A stretch of 64,000 nt of DNA, taken from contig JADIYY010000003.1 in the NCBI GenBank assembly GCA_016705065.1, forward strand, positions 248,001 to 312,000. Reading direction: 5' to 3'. Origin of the DNA: Candidatus Aalborgiella aggregata (lineage in GTDB: Bacteria; Pseudomonadota; Gammaproteobacteria; Burkholderiales; Burkholderiaceae_C). The notes beneath the pieces are model-generated. The model was not told the DNA's origin. It worked only from the letters and a program-made list of their open reading frames with translations, and did not search any database. The translations under genes were made by a program, and so were the position numbers. This document shows positions 42,430 to 51,324 of the stretch, one piece after another; the first letter of the stretch is position 1; each line of letters starts with the position of its first letter.

Positions 42430-43839
42430 TTAAGCTGCCAATTTTTTCGCTTTTTCAAACGCTTCGTCAATTGTGCCAACCATGTAGAACGCTTGCTCTG
42501 GCAAGTGATCGCACTCACCATTCACAATCATCTTAAAGCCACGGATGGTTTCTGACAATGGCACATATTTACCTGGAGAGCCGGTAAACACTTCGGCCAC
42601 GTGGAAAGGCTGGCTCAAGAAACGCTGGATTTTACGCGCACGTGCCACAGCCAATTTGTCTTCAGGAGCCAAATCGTCCATACCCATGATCGCGATAATG
42701 TCGCGCAATTCGCGGTAACGTTGCAAAGTACCTTGTACAGCACGTGCTGTGTTGTAGTGATCTTCGCCCACAACCAGTGGTGACAACTGGCGGCTGGTGG
42801 AATCCAATGGATCAACCGCTGGGTAGATACCCAAAGAAGCAATGTCGCGAGACAACACAACGGTTGAGTCCAAGTGAGCGAAAGTTGTCGCAGGTGATGG
42901 ATCGGTCAAGTCATCCGCAGGCACGTAAACGGCTTGGATAGAAGTGATGGAGCCCACTTTGGTAGATGTAATACGCTCTTGTAAACGGCCCATTTCTTCA
43001 GCCAATGTAGGTTGGTAACCCACAGCAGAAGGCATACGACCCAACAAGGCGGACACTTCGGTACCGGCCAATGTGTAACGGTAGATGTTGTCAACGAAGA
43101 ACAACACGTCTTTGCCTTCGTCACGGAAAGATTCTGCGATGGTCAATCCAGTCAAAGCCACGCGCAAACGGTTGCCTGGCGGCTCATTCATCTGACCGTA
43201 AACCATCGCAACTTTGGAGTTTTCGAGGTTTTCTAAATCAACCACTTTAGAGTCTGCCATCTCGTGGTAGAAGTCATTACCTTCACGAGTACGCTCACCC
43301 ACACCCGCAAACACAGACAAACCGCTGTGTGCTTTGGCGATGTTGTTGATCAATTCCATCATGTTCACAGTCTTGCCCACACCCGCGCCACCGAACAATC
43401 CTACTTTACCGCCTTTTGCGAACGGGCAAACCAAGTCAATCACCTTGATACCTGTCTCAAGCAATTCTTGTGAAGGGCTGAGTTCGTCGTATTCAGGTGC
43501 TTTGCGGTGGATAGAAGAAGTCAAAGTTGAAGCAACTGGACCACGCTCGTCAATGGGTGCGCCCAATACGTCCATGATGCGACCCAATGTGGCTTTGCCA
43601 ACGGGAACCATGATGGGTTGCGCCGTGTTTTGCACAATCATGCCGCGGCGCAAACCGTCGGATGAACCCAGCGCAATGGTACGCACAATGCCGTCGCCCA
43701 ATTGCTGTTGCACTTCCAGCGTTAATGCTGAGCCATCCATTTTGAGGGCGTCATAAATTTTAGGCATTTGGTCACGTGGAAATTCCACGTCAACCACCGC
43801 ACCGATACACTGAACAATTTTGCCTTGGACTTGAGCCAT
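42430..43839 (-). CDS. atpD: ATP synthase beta subunit
   Basis: Beta carries the catalytic nucleotide sites of F1. The 469-residue protein has the P-loop FGGAGVGKTVNMME, GERTREGNDFYHEM with the catalytic Glu, LFFVDNIYRYTLAG, and the C-terminal YMVGTIDEAFEKAKKL. ATG 43839 follows GGAGC and is preferred over the in-frame TTG at 43851. The 85-base gap from atpG contains a short direct duplication (AAAACTTAAAC) and nothing else I can identify. Confidence 0.98.
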   Translation of the reverse strand: MAQVQGKIVQCIGAVVDVEFPRDQMPKIYDALKMDGSALTLEVQQQLGDGIVRTIALGSSDGLRRGMIVQNTAQPIMVPVGKATLGRIMDVLGAPIDERGPVASTLTSSIHRKAPEYDELSPSQELLETGIKVIDLVCPFAKGGKVGLFGGAGVGKTVNMMELINNIAKAHSGLSVFAGVGERTREGNDFYHEMADSKVVDLENLENSKVAMVYGQMNEPPGNRLRVALTGLTIAESFRDEGKDVLFFVDNIYRYTLAGTEVSALLGRMPSAVGYQPTLAEEMGRLQERITSTKVGSITSIQAVYVPADDLTDPSPATTFAHLDSTVVLSRDIASLGIYPAVDPLDSTSRQLSPLVVGEDHYNTARAVQGTLQRYRELRDIIAIMGMDDLAPEDKLAVARARKIQRFLSQPFHVAEVFTGSPGKYVPLSETIRGFKMIVNGECDHLPEQAFYMVGTIDEAFEKAKKLAA

Positions 43840-43924
43840 TTTTTGCTCCAAAAAAATTAATACAAAAACTTAAAAATCTAAAACTTAAACTAAAACTTAA
43901 ACCTTGTTTGCTTTTACGGCTCGG

Positions 43925-44818
43925 CTATGCCACCGCCGCTGCACCCGCCACAATTTCTGACAACTCTTTGGTAATGGCAGCTTGACGGGTTTTGTTGTAA
44001 ATCAACTTCAACTCAGCAATCACATTACCTGCATTGTCTGTCGCAGCTTTCATGGCCACCATGCGCGCAGCATGCTCAGATGCAATGTTCTCAGCAACGG
44101 CTTGGTAAACCAAAGCCTCGGCATAACGCACCAATAAATCGTCAATAACAGCTTGCGCATCTGGCTCATAGATGTAATCCCAGCCATGCTTTACACCGGT
44201 TGCAGCTTCGCTCTTTTGGGCTTGCTCTTGCAACTTGGCTTGCGACAAAGGCAGCAATTGCTCAGTCACAGGCTCTTGACGCATGGTAGTGACAAATTTG
44301 TTGTAGCACAGAACCACTGAGTTGATTTCACCGCGCGCGTAGGCGTCCAACAAAACCTTGACAGGTCCGATTAATTTATCAAGATGAGGTTTGTCGCCTA
44401 AATGGGTCACTTGCGACACCACTTTGGCTCCCATGCGTGACAAAAAGCCCAAACCTTTGCTGCCAATGGCAACCGATTGTGCTGTTTGACCTGCAGTCTG
44501 ACCATCACGCAAGCGAAGGGTTAAGGCGCGAAACAGATTGGTATTCAATCCACCGCATAAACCTTTGTCAGTACTGACCACAATGTAACCGACCGATTTG
44601 GCATCGTTGGTTTTCATGAATGCGTGTACATACTCAGGGTTAGCTTCTCCCAAGTTCGCTGCGATATTGCGAATCTTTTCACTGTATGGTCGCGCTGCGC
44701 GCATGCGCTCTTGCGCTTTGCGCATTTTGGAGACAGAAATCATTTCCATCGCCTTGGTGATCTTCTTGGTGTTTTCAACCGATTTGATCTTGGTGCGTAG
44801 TTCCTTGCCGGATGCCAT
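43925..44818 (-). CDS. atpG: ATP synthase gamma subunit
   Basis: Gamma is the central rotor shaft. The 297-residue protein has the terminal coiled-coil helices (KELRTKIKSVENTKKITKAM and the C-terminal LKLIYNKTRQAAITKELSEI) and the middle Rossmann domain with VSTDKGLCGGLNTNLFR. It has a normal length for betaproteobacteria. It is the third gene from the end of the operon. Confidence 0.98.
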   Translation of the reverse strand: MASGKELRTKIKSVENTKKITKAMEMISVSKMRKAQERMRAARPYSEKIRNIAANLGEANPEYVHAFMKTNDAKSVGYIVVSTDKGLCGGLNTNLFRALTLRLRDGQTAGQTAQSVAIGSKGLGFLSRMGAKVVSQVTHLGDKPHLDKLIGPVKVLLDAYARGEINSVVLCYNKFVTTMRQEPVTEQLLPLSQAKLQEQAQKSEAATGVKHGWDYIYEPDAQAVIDDLLVRYAEALVYQAVAENIASEHAARMVAMKAATDNAGNVIAELKLIYNKTRQAAITKELSEIVAGAAAVA

Positions 44819-44854
44819 GATTGCCCCTTGTCTGTTTAATGACTACAAAGCAAC

Positions 44855-46408
44855 TTATGCAAATGACTTTTTGAATGCTGTAGTCGCAGCAGTCAATTCA
44901 GCTTCCGCGTCTTTGTCCATTGCTTTTGCAGCTTCTAATTTAGCCAATAATGCAGCATGTTTGTCTTTCAAGTAGCCATGTAAGCCATGTTCAAAAGCCA
45001 ACACTTTGTTAACAGCGATGTCATCCATGAAGCCTTTGTTGACTGCAAACAATGTCGCACCCATCAAGCTGATTGGTTGTGGTGTGTACTGAGCTTGCTT
45101 GAGCAACTCTGTCACGCGTGCACCGCGGTCCAGCTGTTTGCGTGTGGCCTCATCCAAATCAGAAGCAAACTGTGCAAAAGCTGCCAATTCGCGATACTGT
45201 GCCAAATCGGTACGAATACCGCCTGACAAGCTCTTGATGATTTTGGTTTGTGCAGCGCCACCAACGCGTGAAACAGAAATACCAGCATTAATCGCAGGAC
45301 GGATACCGGCGTTAAACAAAGATGTTTCCAAGAAAATCTGACCGTCAGTAATCGAAATCACATTGGTTGGAACGAATGCAGACACGTCACCCGCTTGTGT
45401 TTCAATAATTGGCAAGGCTGTTAAAGATCCTGTTTTGCCCTTTACCGCACCTTTGGTGAAATCTTCAACGTATTTCTCGTTCACACGAGCAGCACGCTCT
45501 AACAAACGGCTGTGGAGATAAAACACGTCGCCAGGGTAAGCTTCACGACCTGGTGGACGGCGCAACAACAAAGACACTTGACGATAAGCCACCGCTTGCT
45601 TAGACAAATCGTCATAAACAATGAGCGCATCTTCTCCGCGATCGCGGAAGTATTCGCCCATGGTACATCCAGAGTAAGCGCTAACATATTGCATAGCTGC
45701 TGATTCTGAAGCTGTGGCGGCGACTACGATGGTGTATTCCATAGCGCCAGCCTGCTCTAAAGAGCGAACAACGTTTTTAATGGAAGAAGCTTTTTGACCA
45801 ATCGCCACGTAAATACAGGTCATGTTTTGACCTTTTTGGTTGATGATGGCGTCAATAGCAACAGCTGTTTTACCAGTTTGACGATCTCCAATGATCAACT
45901 CACGCTGTCCACGACCAATTGGCACCATAGAGTCAATTGACTTCAAACCAGTTTGCATCGGTTGGTCAACGGATTTACGTGCAATAACGCCTGGCGCAAC
46001 TTTTTCAATCACGTCAGTCATCTTGGCATTGACAGGGCCTTTGCCATCAATGGGCTGCCCCAACGCATTCACAACACGGCCACGCAATTCAGGACCCACA
46101 GGAACTTCCAAAATACGGCCGGTGCATTTAACCGTGTCGCCTTCAGAGATGTGCTCGTATTCACCCAAAATCACAGAACCTACAGAGTCGCGCTCCAGGT
46201 TCAGGGCCAAACCGTAGGTGGGCAAACCATCGCTACCGGCGGGGAATTCCAACATCTCACCTTGCATCACATCTGACAGACCGTGAATGCGGCAAATGCC
46301 GTCGGACACTGAAACCACAGTGCCTTGGTTGCGAATGTTCGCGCTGGCTGACAGGCCTTCGATACGGCTTTTGATCAGATCAGAGATTTCTGCGGGATTG
46401 AGTTGCAT
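44855..46408 (-). CDS. atpA: ATP synthase alpha subunit
   Basis: Alpha forms the non-catalytic part of the F1 hexamer. The 517-residue protein begins MQLNPAEISDLIKSRIE, has the P-loop IIGDRQTGKTAVAIDAI, LIVYDDLSKQAVAYRQVSLL, and the signature PAINAGISVSRVGG. It is 62 bases after atpH. Confidence 0.98.
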   Translation of the reverse strand: MQLNPAEISDLIKSRIEGLSASANIRNQGTVVSVSDGICRIHGLSDVMQGEMLEFPAGSDGLPTYGLALNLERDSVGSVILGEYEHISEGDTVKCTGRILEVPVGPELRGRVVNALGQPIDGKGPVNAKMTDVIEKVAPGVIARKSVDQPMQTGLKSIDSMVPIGRGQRELIIGDRQTGKTAVAIDAIINQKGQNMTCIYVAIGQKASSIKNVVRSLEQAGAMEYTIVVAATASESAAMQYVSAYSGCTMGEYFRDRGEDALIVYDDLSKQAVAYRQVSLLLRRPPGREAYPGDVFYLHSRLLERAARVNEKYVEDFTKGAVKGKTGSLTALPIIETQAGDVSAFVPTNVISITDGQIFLETSLFNAGIRPAINAGISVSRVGGAAQTKIIKSLSGGIRTDLAQYRELAAFAQFASDLDEATRKQLDRGARVTELLKQAQYTPQPISLMGATLFAVNKGFMDDIAVNKVLAFEHGLHGYLKDKHAALLAKLEAAKAMDKDAEAELTAATTAFKKSFA

Positions 46409-46470
46409 GACTCTTTCCTTCTTTCTTTATTGAGTTAAATTAACCATGCCTTGATCACTAAAGCCTAAGC

Positions 46471-47001
46471 TCAAGCTGTCAAAGCCACTTTCATTTGTTG
46501 CAAGCGGGCTTTCACAGAAGTGTCTAGCACCTCATCACCCACCACGACACGAATACCGCCAATCAATTCTGGTTGCAATACAACCGATAAATTGAGTTTG
46601 CGTTTGAACTGCGCTTCCAAAGTCTTACCCAAATCAGCCAAAGCAGCGGCATCAATCGGGAAAGCACTGTGCACGATGGCGTCTGAAGAACCGCTTTGCG
46701 CATTTTTCAAAGCGCGAAACTGCGTTGCCATCTCTGGCAATGCGTTCAAGCGACCGTTTTCAATCACTGTGCGCAAAAAGTTTTTTGCCGCTTCAGGCAA
46801 ATCAACTTTGGCAACGCCTGCTATCAAATCAAAAATTTGATTGGTGCTGGCTTTAGGACTGTCAGCAAACTGCTGCAACTGTTCATTTTGCGCAACAGCA
46901 GACAACGCGTCCACCCAAACAGCAGCGCCGTTCAAGTCTTTAGAAGTTGCCTTAAAAAGTGCCTCCGCATAAGGGCGGGCAATGGTTGCTAGTTCAGCCA
47001 T
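46471..47001 (-). CDS. atpH: ATP synthase delta subunit
   Basis: Delta links the peripheral stalk to the top of F1. The 176-residue protein starts ELATIARPYAEALFKATSKD, the family pattern, and ends with IGGIRVVVGDEVLDTSVKAR, the conserved C-terminal block. It follows atpF at 39 bases. Confidence 0.97.
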   Translation of the reverse strand: MAELATIARPYAEALFKATSKDLNGAAVWVDALSAVAQNEQLQQFADSPKASTNQIFDLIAGVAKVDLPEAAKNFLRTVIENGRLNALPEMATQFRALKNAQSGSSDAIVHSAFPIDAAALADLGKTLEAQFKRKLNLSVVLQPELIGGIRVVVGDEVLDTSVKARLQQMKVALTA

Positions 47002-47040
47002 AAGGTGCTCGTATCGTTCAATTCAAAATTAGAGTTAGTC

Positions 47041-47511
47041 TTAAAGTTCAGTCTTTAAGCGGCCTAACAAATCGGCATGCGCACTGGCATTGACTTCTTT
47101 GCGAAGGATTTGCTCTGCACCTTTGACAGCCAACGCTGCAACTTGCTCGCGCAGAGTTTCACGCGCCTTAACTGTTTGTTGCTCAGCTTCGGCTTTGGCG
47201 GCAGCAATAATTTTATTGCCTTCGTCTGTCGCTTTGGCTTTGGCCTCTTCCACAATGGCTTGTCCGCGACGCTCAGCATCTGCCAAGCGTGCAGCGGTTT
47301 CAGTGCGTGACTTAGCTAACTCGTCTTCTACGCGCTTGTTAGCGTTAGTCAACTCTGTTTTTGCTTTGTCAGCTGCAGCCAAACCATCAGCAATTTTTGC
47401 AGCGCGTTCATCTAAAGCTTTCGCCATAGGTGGCCACACGAATTTCATCGTGAATGCCACCAACAGTACGAAGACTATCAGCTGCGCTATCAGGGTTCCG
47501 TTAATACTCAC
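47041..47511 (-). CDS. atpF: ATP synthase subunit b
   Basis: Subunit b forms the peripheral stalk dimer. The 156-residue protein has one N-terminal TM helix (SINGTLIAQLIVFVLLVAFT) and a long Ala/Lys/Glu-rich coiled coil (about 35-140). The start is GTG 47511, preceded by AAGGAG at a good distance; the family N-terminus supports this. Confidence 0.97.
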   Translation of the reverse strand: MSINGTLIAQLIVFVLLVAFTMKFVWPPMAKALDERAAKIADGLAAADKAKTELTNANKRVEDELAKSRTETAARLADAERRGQAIVEEAKAKATDEGNKIIAAAKAEAEQQTVKARETLREQVAALAVKGAEQILRKEVNASAHADLLGRLKTEL

Positions 47512-47554
47512 TGGAAATCTCCTTCAATGAAGTTTTGAGATAACAAGCGAATGA

Positions 47555-47818
47555 TTACTTAACCAAACGTGCGATTTGTGCGAGGAACGGGTTAGCAGTA
47601 GCGAACCACAAAGCAATACCTGTACCGATAATGAACGCCGCGTCAATCAAACCAGCCAAAACGAACATCTTGGTTTGCAATTCACCCATCAATTCAGGCT
47701 GGCGAGCAGCTGACTCAAGGTATTTGCTACCCATGATACCGATACCGATACAAGCACCCAAAGCGCCCAAACCAATGATCAAACCAGCAGCGAGAGCAGC
47801 AAAACTAATGACTTCCAT
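47555..47818 (-). CDS. atpE: ATP synthase subunit c
   Basis: Subunit c makes the membrane rotor ring. The 87-residue protein has two TM helices, the polar loop ARQPELMGELQ and the ion-binding Asp at residue 59 in LAGLIDAAFIIGTG. The absence of the Na+-type Gln/Glu/Thr set points to proton coupling. The GxGxG-like Gly repeats in helix 1 (GLIIGLGALGACIGIGIMG) are typical. Confidence 0.98.
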   Translation of the reverse strand: MEVISFAALAAGLIIGLGALGACIGIGIMGSKYLESAARQPELMGELQTKMFVLAGLIDAAFIIGTGIALWFATANPFLAQIARLVK

Positions 47819-47879
47819 GATGACTCCTAGATTAAAAAACGAAAAGAAAAAATAAAACCAACGCTAAAACAAAAACAAA

Positions 47880-48791
47880 TTAATGTGCGTCATGTGATTG
47901 ACCGATATAAACCAAGGTCAACATCATGAACACAAAAGCTTGCAAGGCAATGATGATGATGTGAAACACAGCCCACGCCCATCCAGCCACTACATGCAAG
48001 CCCAACAATGCCAAACTACCTGGATCAAAGGACAAAGCCCAAGAACCACCTAGCAAAGCGATCAGCATAAATACCAACTCGCCAGCATACATATTGCCAA
48101 ACAGTCGCATGCCATGCGATACGGTTTTAGCTGTAAATGAAATTAATTGTTCTGAAATATTCACGACTGCCAGCACCACGGCCGCAATCGGATTTTTGCT
48201 GGTACCAAAAGGGGCAGAAACCAATTCATGAGCCCAACCGCCCATGCCTTTGATTTTCATGTTGTAAAACAAGCAAACCACCAAAACACCAACCGACAAA
48301 CCCATGGTGACAGACAAATCGGCAGTAGGAACTACACGTAAATAGGCATGATGCGGATCGTGCCCCATAGCACCGTAGATTTTTTCCCAAATCAATGGCA
48401 ACAAATCCAAAGGTAGTAAATCCATAGCATTGAGCAAAAAGATCCACACAAACACCGTCAAAGCCAATGGCGCAACCAATTTGCGGCTGTTGGCGTTATG
48501 CACAATGGATTTGGCTTGGTCATTGACCATATCAAACAATATCTCGACGGCAGCCTGCAAACGACCAGGTACGCCAGAAGTGGCTTTTTTAGCTGCTTTC
48601 CACAAGAAAAAGCTGCCTACCAAGCCGAGCAATACAGAGAAAAAGATGGAGTCGTAATTGAAAACTGAAAAATCGACAATTTCAGTTTGCTTTTTGTTTT
48701 GCCAATGCGTCAGGTGGTGAACAATGTAGTCACTGGCTGTTGGGCCGGCGTGCTCACCTGTTTTGATTGCCGTTGTTGCTGCTTCAGACAT
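47880..48791 (-). CDS. atpB: ATP synthase subunit a
   Basis: Subunit a holds the two proton half-channels. The 303-residue, multi-pass protein has the essential arginine in GMRLFGNMYAGELVFM and the conserved C-terminal IIIALQAFVFMMLTLVYIG. An extended N-terminus (about 45 residues before the first helix) with HHLTHWQNKKQTEIVDFSVF is usual in betaproteobacteria. Confidence 0.97.
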   Translation of the reverse strand: MSEAATTAIKTGEHAGPTASDYIVHHLTHWQNKKQTEIVDFSVFNYDSIFFSVLLGLVGSFFLWKAAKKATSGVPGRLQAAVEILFDMVNDQAKSIVHNANSRKLVAPLALTVFVWIFLLNAMDLLPLDLLPLIWEKIYGAMGHDPHHAYLRVVPTADLSVTMGLSVGVLVVCLFYNMKIKGMGGWAHELVSAPFGTSKNPIAAVVLAVVNISEQLISFTAKTVSHGMRLFGNMYAGELVFMLIALLGGSWALSFDPGSLALLGLHVVAGWAWAVFHIIIIALQAFVFMMLTLVYIGQSHDAH

Positions 48792-48863
48792 ATTGAACTC
48801 TTATGTTTTTACGCTTATTTATCAAACTTGCATTCGAACCAACAAATTGATTCACCCAAACCA

Positions 48864-49532
48864 CTACTTTAGACCTTGAGGATGACGAGAAGCTTGCAAT
48901 CGTCTTGTCATCCACAAAATCAACCAAACCACTTTCATGGTGACGATTAAGCCAATCAGCATTGCCAACCAGTCCAAATTTGCCACCAAACTAGGTGCCA
49001 ACGCTATCAAAACGATGGTTACCGCAATTTTTAACGCTTCCCAAACAAAAAAACCAAAACCAGCGGTCATGGCATTCAAGCTTGAAAACTGACTCATCAA
49101 CCCTCTGGCAAACAAAGCCGCTGGCAAAACTACCGCGATTACCCCGTATGCCACTGACATTGCCATATTCGGCTTACCAGTTACCAACCAAACAGCTAAC
49201 GACACAGCCAAGCCCGCTACAAACTGCCAAGCAAGTATTTGCCAAGGCGATATGGCCGAACCATCTTGTCGAAAACTGTCGCGCAAATCCTTAGCCTGCT
49301 GTGCAGTCAAGGGCGACGCATCCGCTGCAGCCTCTGAGGCATTCGCAAACCCATCTGCGCCTCTTCCACTATCACCACTTTCGATACCGTTTGTGCTTTT
49401 AGTGCGTAATCTAGCTACCGCTTGCTCTTGTAGAGCTGTGCGCTTGGCTTCTTGATTCTTCAAATGTTTTGATAGCAGAGCTCTTACAAACATATGAAAC
49501 CCCAAATATAGACCCGCAATAAAGCTCCCCAT
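48864..49532 (-). CDS. atpI: ATP synthase subunit I (AtpI)
   Basis: AtpI is an assembly helper for the c-ring. The 222-residue protein has four C-terminal TM helices (from about residue 92, QILAWQFVAGLAVSLAVWLV) after a long polar N-terminal part that is much larger than in most AtpI proteins and rich in Ala, Ser, Arg and Gln. The called start is ATG 49532, but TATAAT overlaps this codon on the minus strand, and ATG 49493 with TTTGGGG upstream is a good alternative. It heads the atp operon. Confidence 0.85.
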   Translation of the reverse strand: MGSFIAGLYLGFHMFVRALLSKHLKNQEAKRTALQEQAVARLRTKSTNGIESGDSGRGADGFANASEAAADASPLTAQQAKDLRDSFRQDGSAISPWQILAWQFVAGLAVSLAVWLVTGKPNMAMSVAYGVIAVVLPAALFARGLMSQFSSLNAMTAGFGFFVWEALKIAVTIVLIALAPSLVANLDWLAMLIGLIVTMKVVWLILWMTRRLQASRHPQGLK

Positions 49533-49648
49533 TATACGTATAAACCCTCAGCAATAACCAACTAAATGAAGGTTGTTGTTTACTTTTTCTTCCATTTGGG
49601 GAGTTTTTTACTGTTGAATCGAATGCAAAATACCCCCATATCGGATTA

Positions 49649-49987
49649 ATGAACATGAATACCACGCCCAAAAAGCCCCAAGCCCAAGTCGATACAACGA
49701 AACCAGGTATTCACACATTACCCGTGGTTGAAGAGTCGCTCATCGTCTACCCATGCAGCTTCCCCATTAAAGTGATGGGCGCGAAAGTGGACGGCTTTGT
49801 TCATGCCATTACAAGCATTGCACATGAATTTGACCCCACATTCGATGCCAAAACCATCGAACTGCGCGAGAGCAAAGCGGGCAACTACTTGGGCATCACG
49901 ATCCACATCACCGCCACCTCGCGCGTGCAACTGGATGAAATCTACCGCACCTTATCTACACACCCCTTGGTGAAAATGGCACTTTAA
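49649..49987 (+). CDS. YbeD family (DUF493) protein
   Basis: The 112-residue protein has an ACT-like ferredoxin fold: LIVYPCSFPIKVMGAKVDGF, FDAKTIELRESKAGNYLGIT, and DEIYRTLSTHPLVKMAL at the end. YbeD genes lie just upstream of lipB in many proteobacteria, as here with 29 bases between. It is proposed to be a regulatory protein of lipoate synthesis, but this is unproven. ATG 49649 or 49655 could be the start. Confidence 0.92.
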   Translation: MNMNTTPKKPQAQVDTTKPGIHTLPVVEESLIVYPCSFPIKVMGAKVDGFVHAITSIAHEFDPTFDAKTIELRESKAGNYLGITIHITATSRVQLDEIYRTLSTHPLVKMAL

Positions 49988-50016
49988 ATAACGCCTTGCT
50001 TTAGATTTTCGAATTC

Positions 50017-50742
50017 ATGCAAACCCAATTTCTTGGTCGTGTTGAGTACTTGCCCACTTACGAGGCGATGCAAGCCTATACAGATAAGCGGAACCTACAA
50101 AATAATGATGAAATTGACACTCATCCAGCGTATTCATTGCCTAGCACGCTATGGATTTGTGAGCATAACCCCGTTTTTACACAGGGCTTAGCAGGTAAAA
50201 ACGAACACATTTTGAATGCAGGCGACATTCCCATCATTCAAACCAACCGTGGCGGGCAGGTGACCTACCACGGCCCTGGGCAAGTAGTGGCCTACCCATT
50301 GATCGATTTGAAAGCAGCTGGCTTTTTTGTCAAAGGCTATGTATACAGGTTGGAAGAGGCCATTATTCGTACTTTGGCGCATTTTGGCGTAACGGGTCAC
50401 CGCGTGGCGGGTGCGCCTGGCATTTATGTGCGGCTGGATGACCCGTTTTCGCACGCGATGCTGCCGCAAAGACCTCAAAAAAGCAACCTCGGACAAACAA
50501 CGATAGATTTCACGGGCTTAGGCAAAATCGCCGCCTTGGGTATCAAGGTCAGCCGACATTGCGCGTACCACGGTGTGGCGCTGAATGTGGCAATGGATTT
50601 AGAACCATTTTCGCGTATCAACCCATGTGGCTATTTTGGACTGCAAACTGTTGACCTCGCCATGCTCGGCGTATCCGCCTCTTGGGACGATGTGGCCAAA
50701 GTTTTGGCCAACAAACTCAGCGCGTATCTAGCCCCAATTTAG
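50017..50742 (+). CDS. lipB: Octanoyl-[acyl carrier protein]:protein octanoyltransferase
   Basis: LipB moves octanoate from ACP to lipoyl domains. The 241-residue protein has the family motif NRGGQVTYHGPGQVVAYPL, the catalytic Lys in GLGKIAALGIKVSRH and the catalytic Cys in RINPCGYFGLQ. A short extra loop (about 150-165, LPQRPQKSNLGQTT) may be specific to this group. lipA is 580 bases downstream, separated by a gene on the opposite strand. Confidence 0.97.
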   Translation: MQTQFLGRVEYLPTYEAMQAYTDKRNLQNNDEIDTHPAYSLPSTLWICEHNPVFTQGLAGKNEHILNAGDIPIIQTNRGGQVTYHGPGQVVAYPLIDLKAAGFFVKGYVYRLEEAIIRTLAHFGVTGHRVAGAPGIYVRLDDPFSHAMLPQRPQKSNLGQTTIDFTGLGKIAALGIKVSRHCAYHGVALNVAMDLEPFSRINPCGYFGLQTVDLAMLGVSASWDDVAKVLANKLSAYLAPI

Positions 50743-50774
50743 CCCCAATCTAACCAACACAGCTATTGGCTTAA

Positions 50775-51227
50775 TTATTGAGCTGCTGGTGTAGGCGTCG
50801 GCAACACCATGGGTGGCAATTGCGTTTGTGCAGGTGCTGATGCCGCACTGACCTCCAGTACACGGTCAACTATGTATTGACCTGGTTCGGCATTGTCGGC
50901 ATCGTAGTTATCACCACGCCAAGGCAAAGTTTTGCGGTACTGCACATAGTGAACTTTCACCGTTTTACCCGTGGCATCGCTCAGTTTTTTGCTCACTACG
51001 TCGTCAATGGCTGTGAACTTAAAGTTATTTGAATTGATGCTGCCGCCACCCGTGCGAAATCCGGGCTGCATGATTTCGCCTTCAAATGTTTTGAAGACAT
51101 TGCCTTTTCGTGAAATTTTCATCATCACGCCCTCACGCTCACCGTCGCTGTATATGTTGAAATAAAACCAGTAGACATACAAAACTGGCATTAGCAAAAT
51201 CAAAAGGACCAAGAGTAGTTTTTTCAT
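50775..51227 (-). CDS. Membrane-anchored protein of unknown function between lipB and lipA
   Basis: The 150-residue protein has one N-terminal TM helix or uncleaved signal anchor (MKKLLLVLLILLMPVLYVYW), followed by SDGEREGVMMKISRKGNVFK, TFEGEIMQPGF, and VKVHYVQYRKTLPWRGDNYD. This pattern recalls a small family known mainly from Bacteroidetes, wrongly annotated in places as 6-phosphogluconate dehydrogenase. The C-terminus is Pro/Ala-rich. ATG 51227 is preferred. I assign no function. Confidence 0.65.
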   Translation of the reverse strand: MKKLLLVLLILLMPVLYVYWFYFNIYSDGEREGVMMKISRKGNVFKTFEGEIMQPGFRTGGGSINSNNFKFTAIDDVVSKKLSDATGKTVKVHYVQYRKTLPWRGDNYDADNAEPGQYIVDRVLEVSAASAPAQTQLPPMVLPTPTPAAQ

Positions 51228-51324
51228 GGGGTTTCTCAGCAAGGGTCAAAAATGGATAAACCGAGTATACAAATCTATTGGCCACATGGCGTAGCTGAAT
51301 TAATTGAAAGCATAAAATGTGCAA

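Noticed and set aside
43840..43924. Duplicated AAAACTTAAAC stretch between atpG and atpD, considered as a repeat element or promoter
   Set aside because: It is a short AT-rich duplication without a hairpin or promoter boxes; the atp operon is otherwise continuous.
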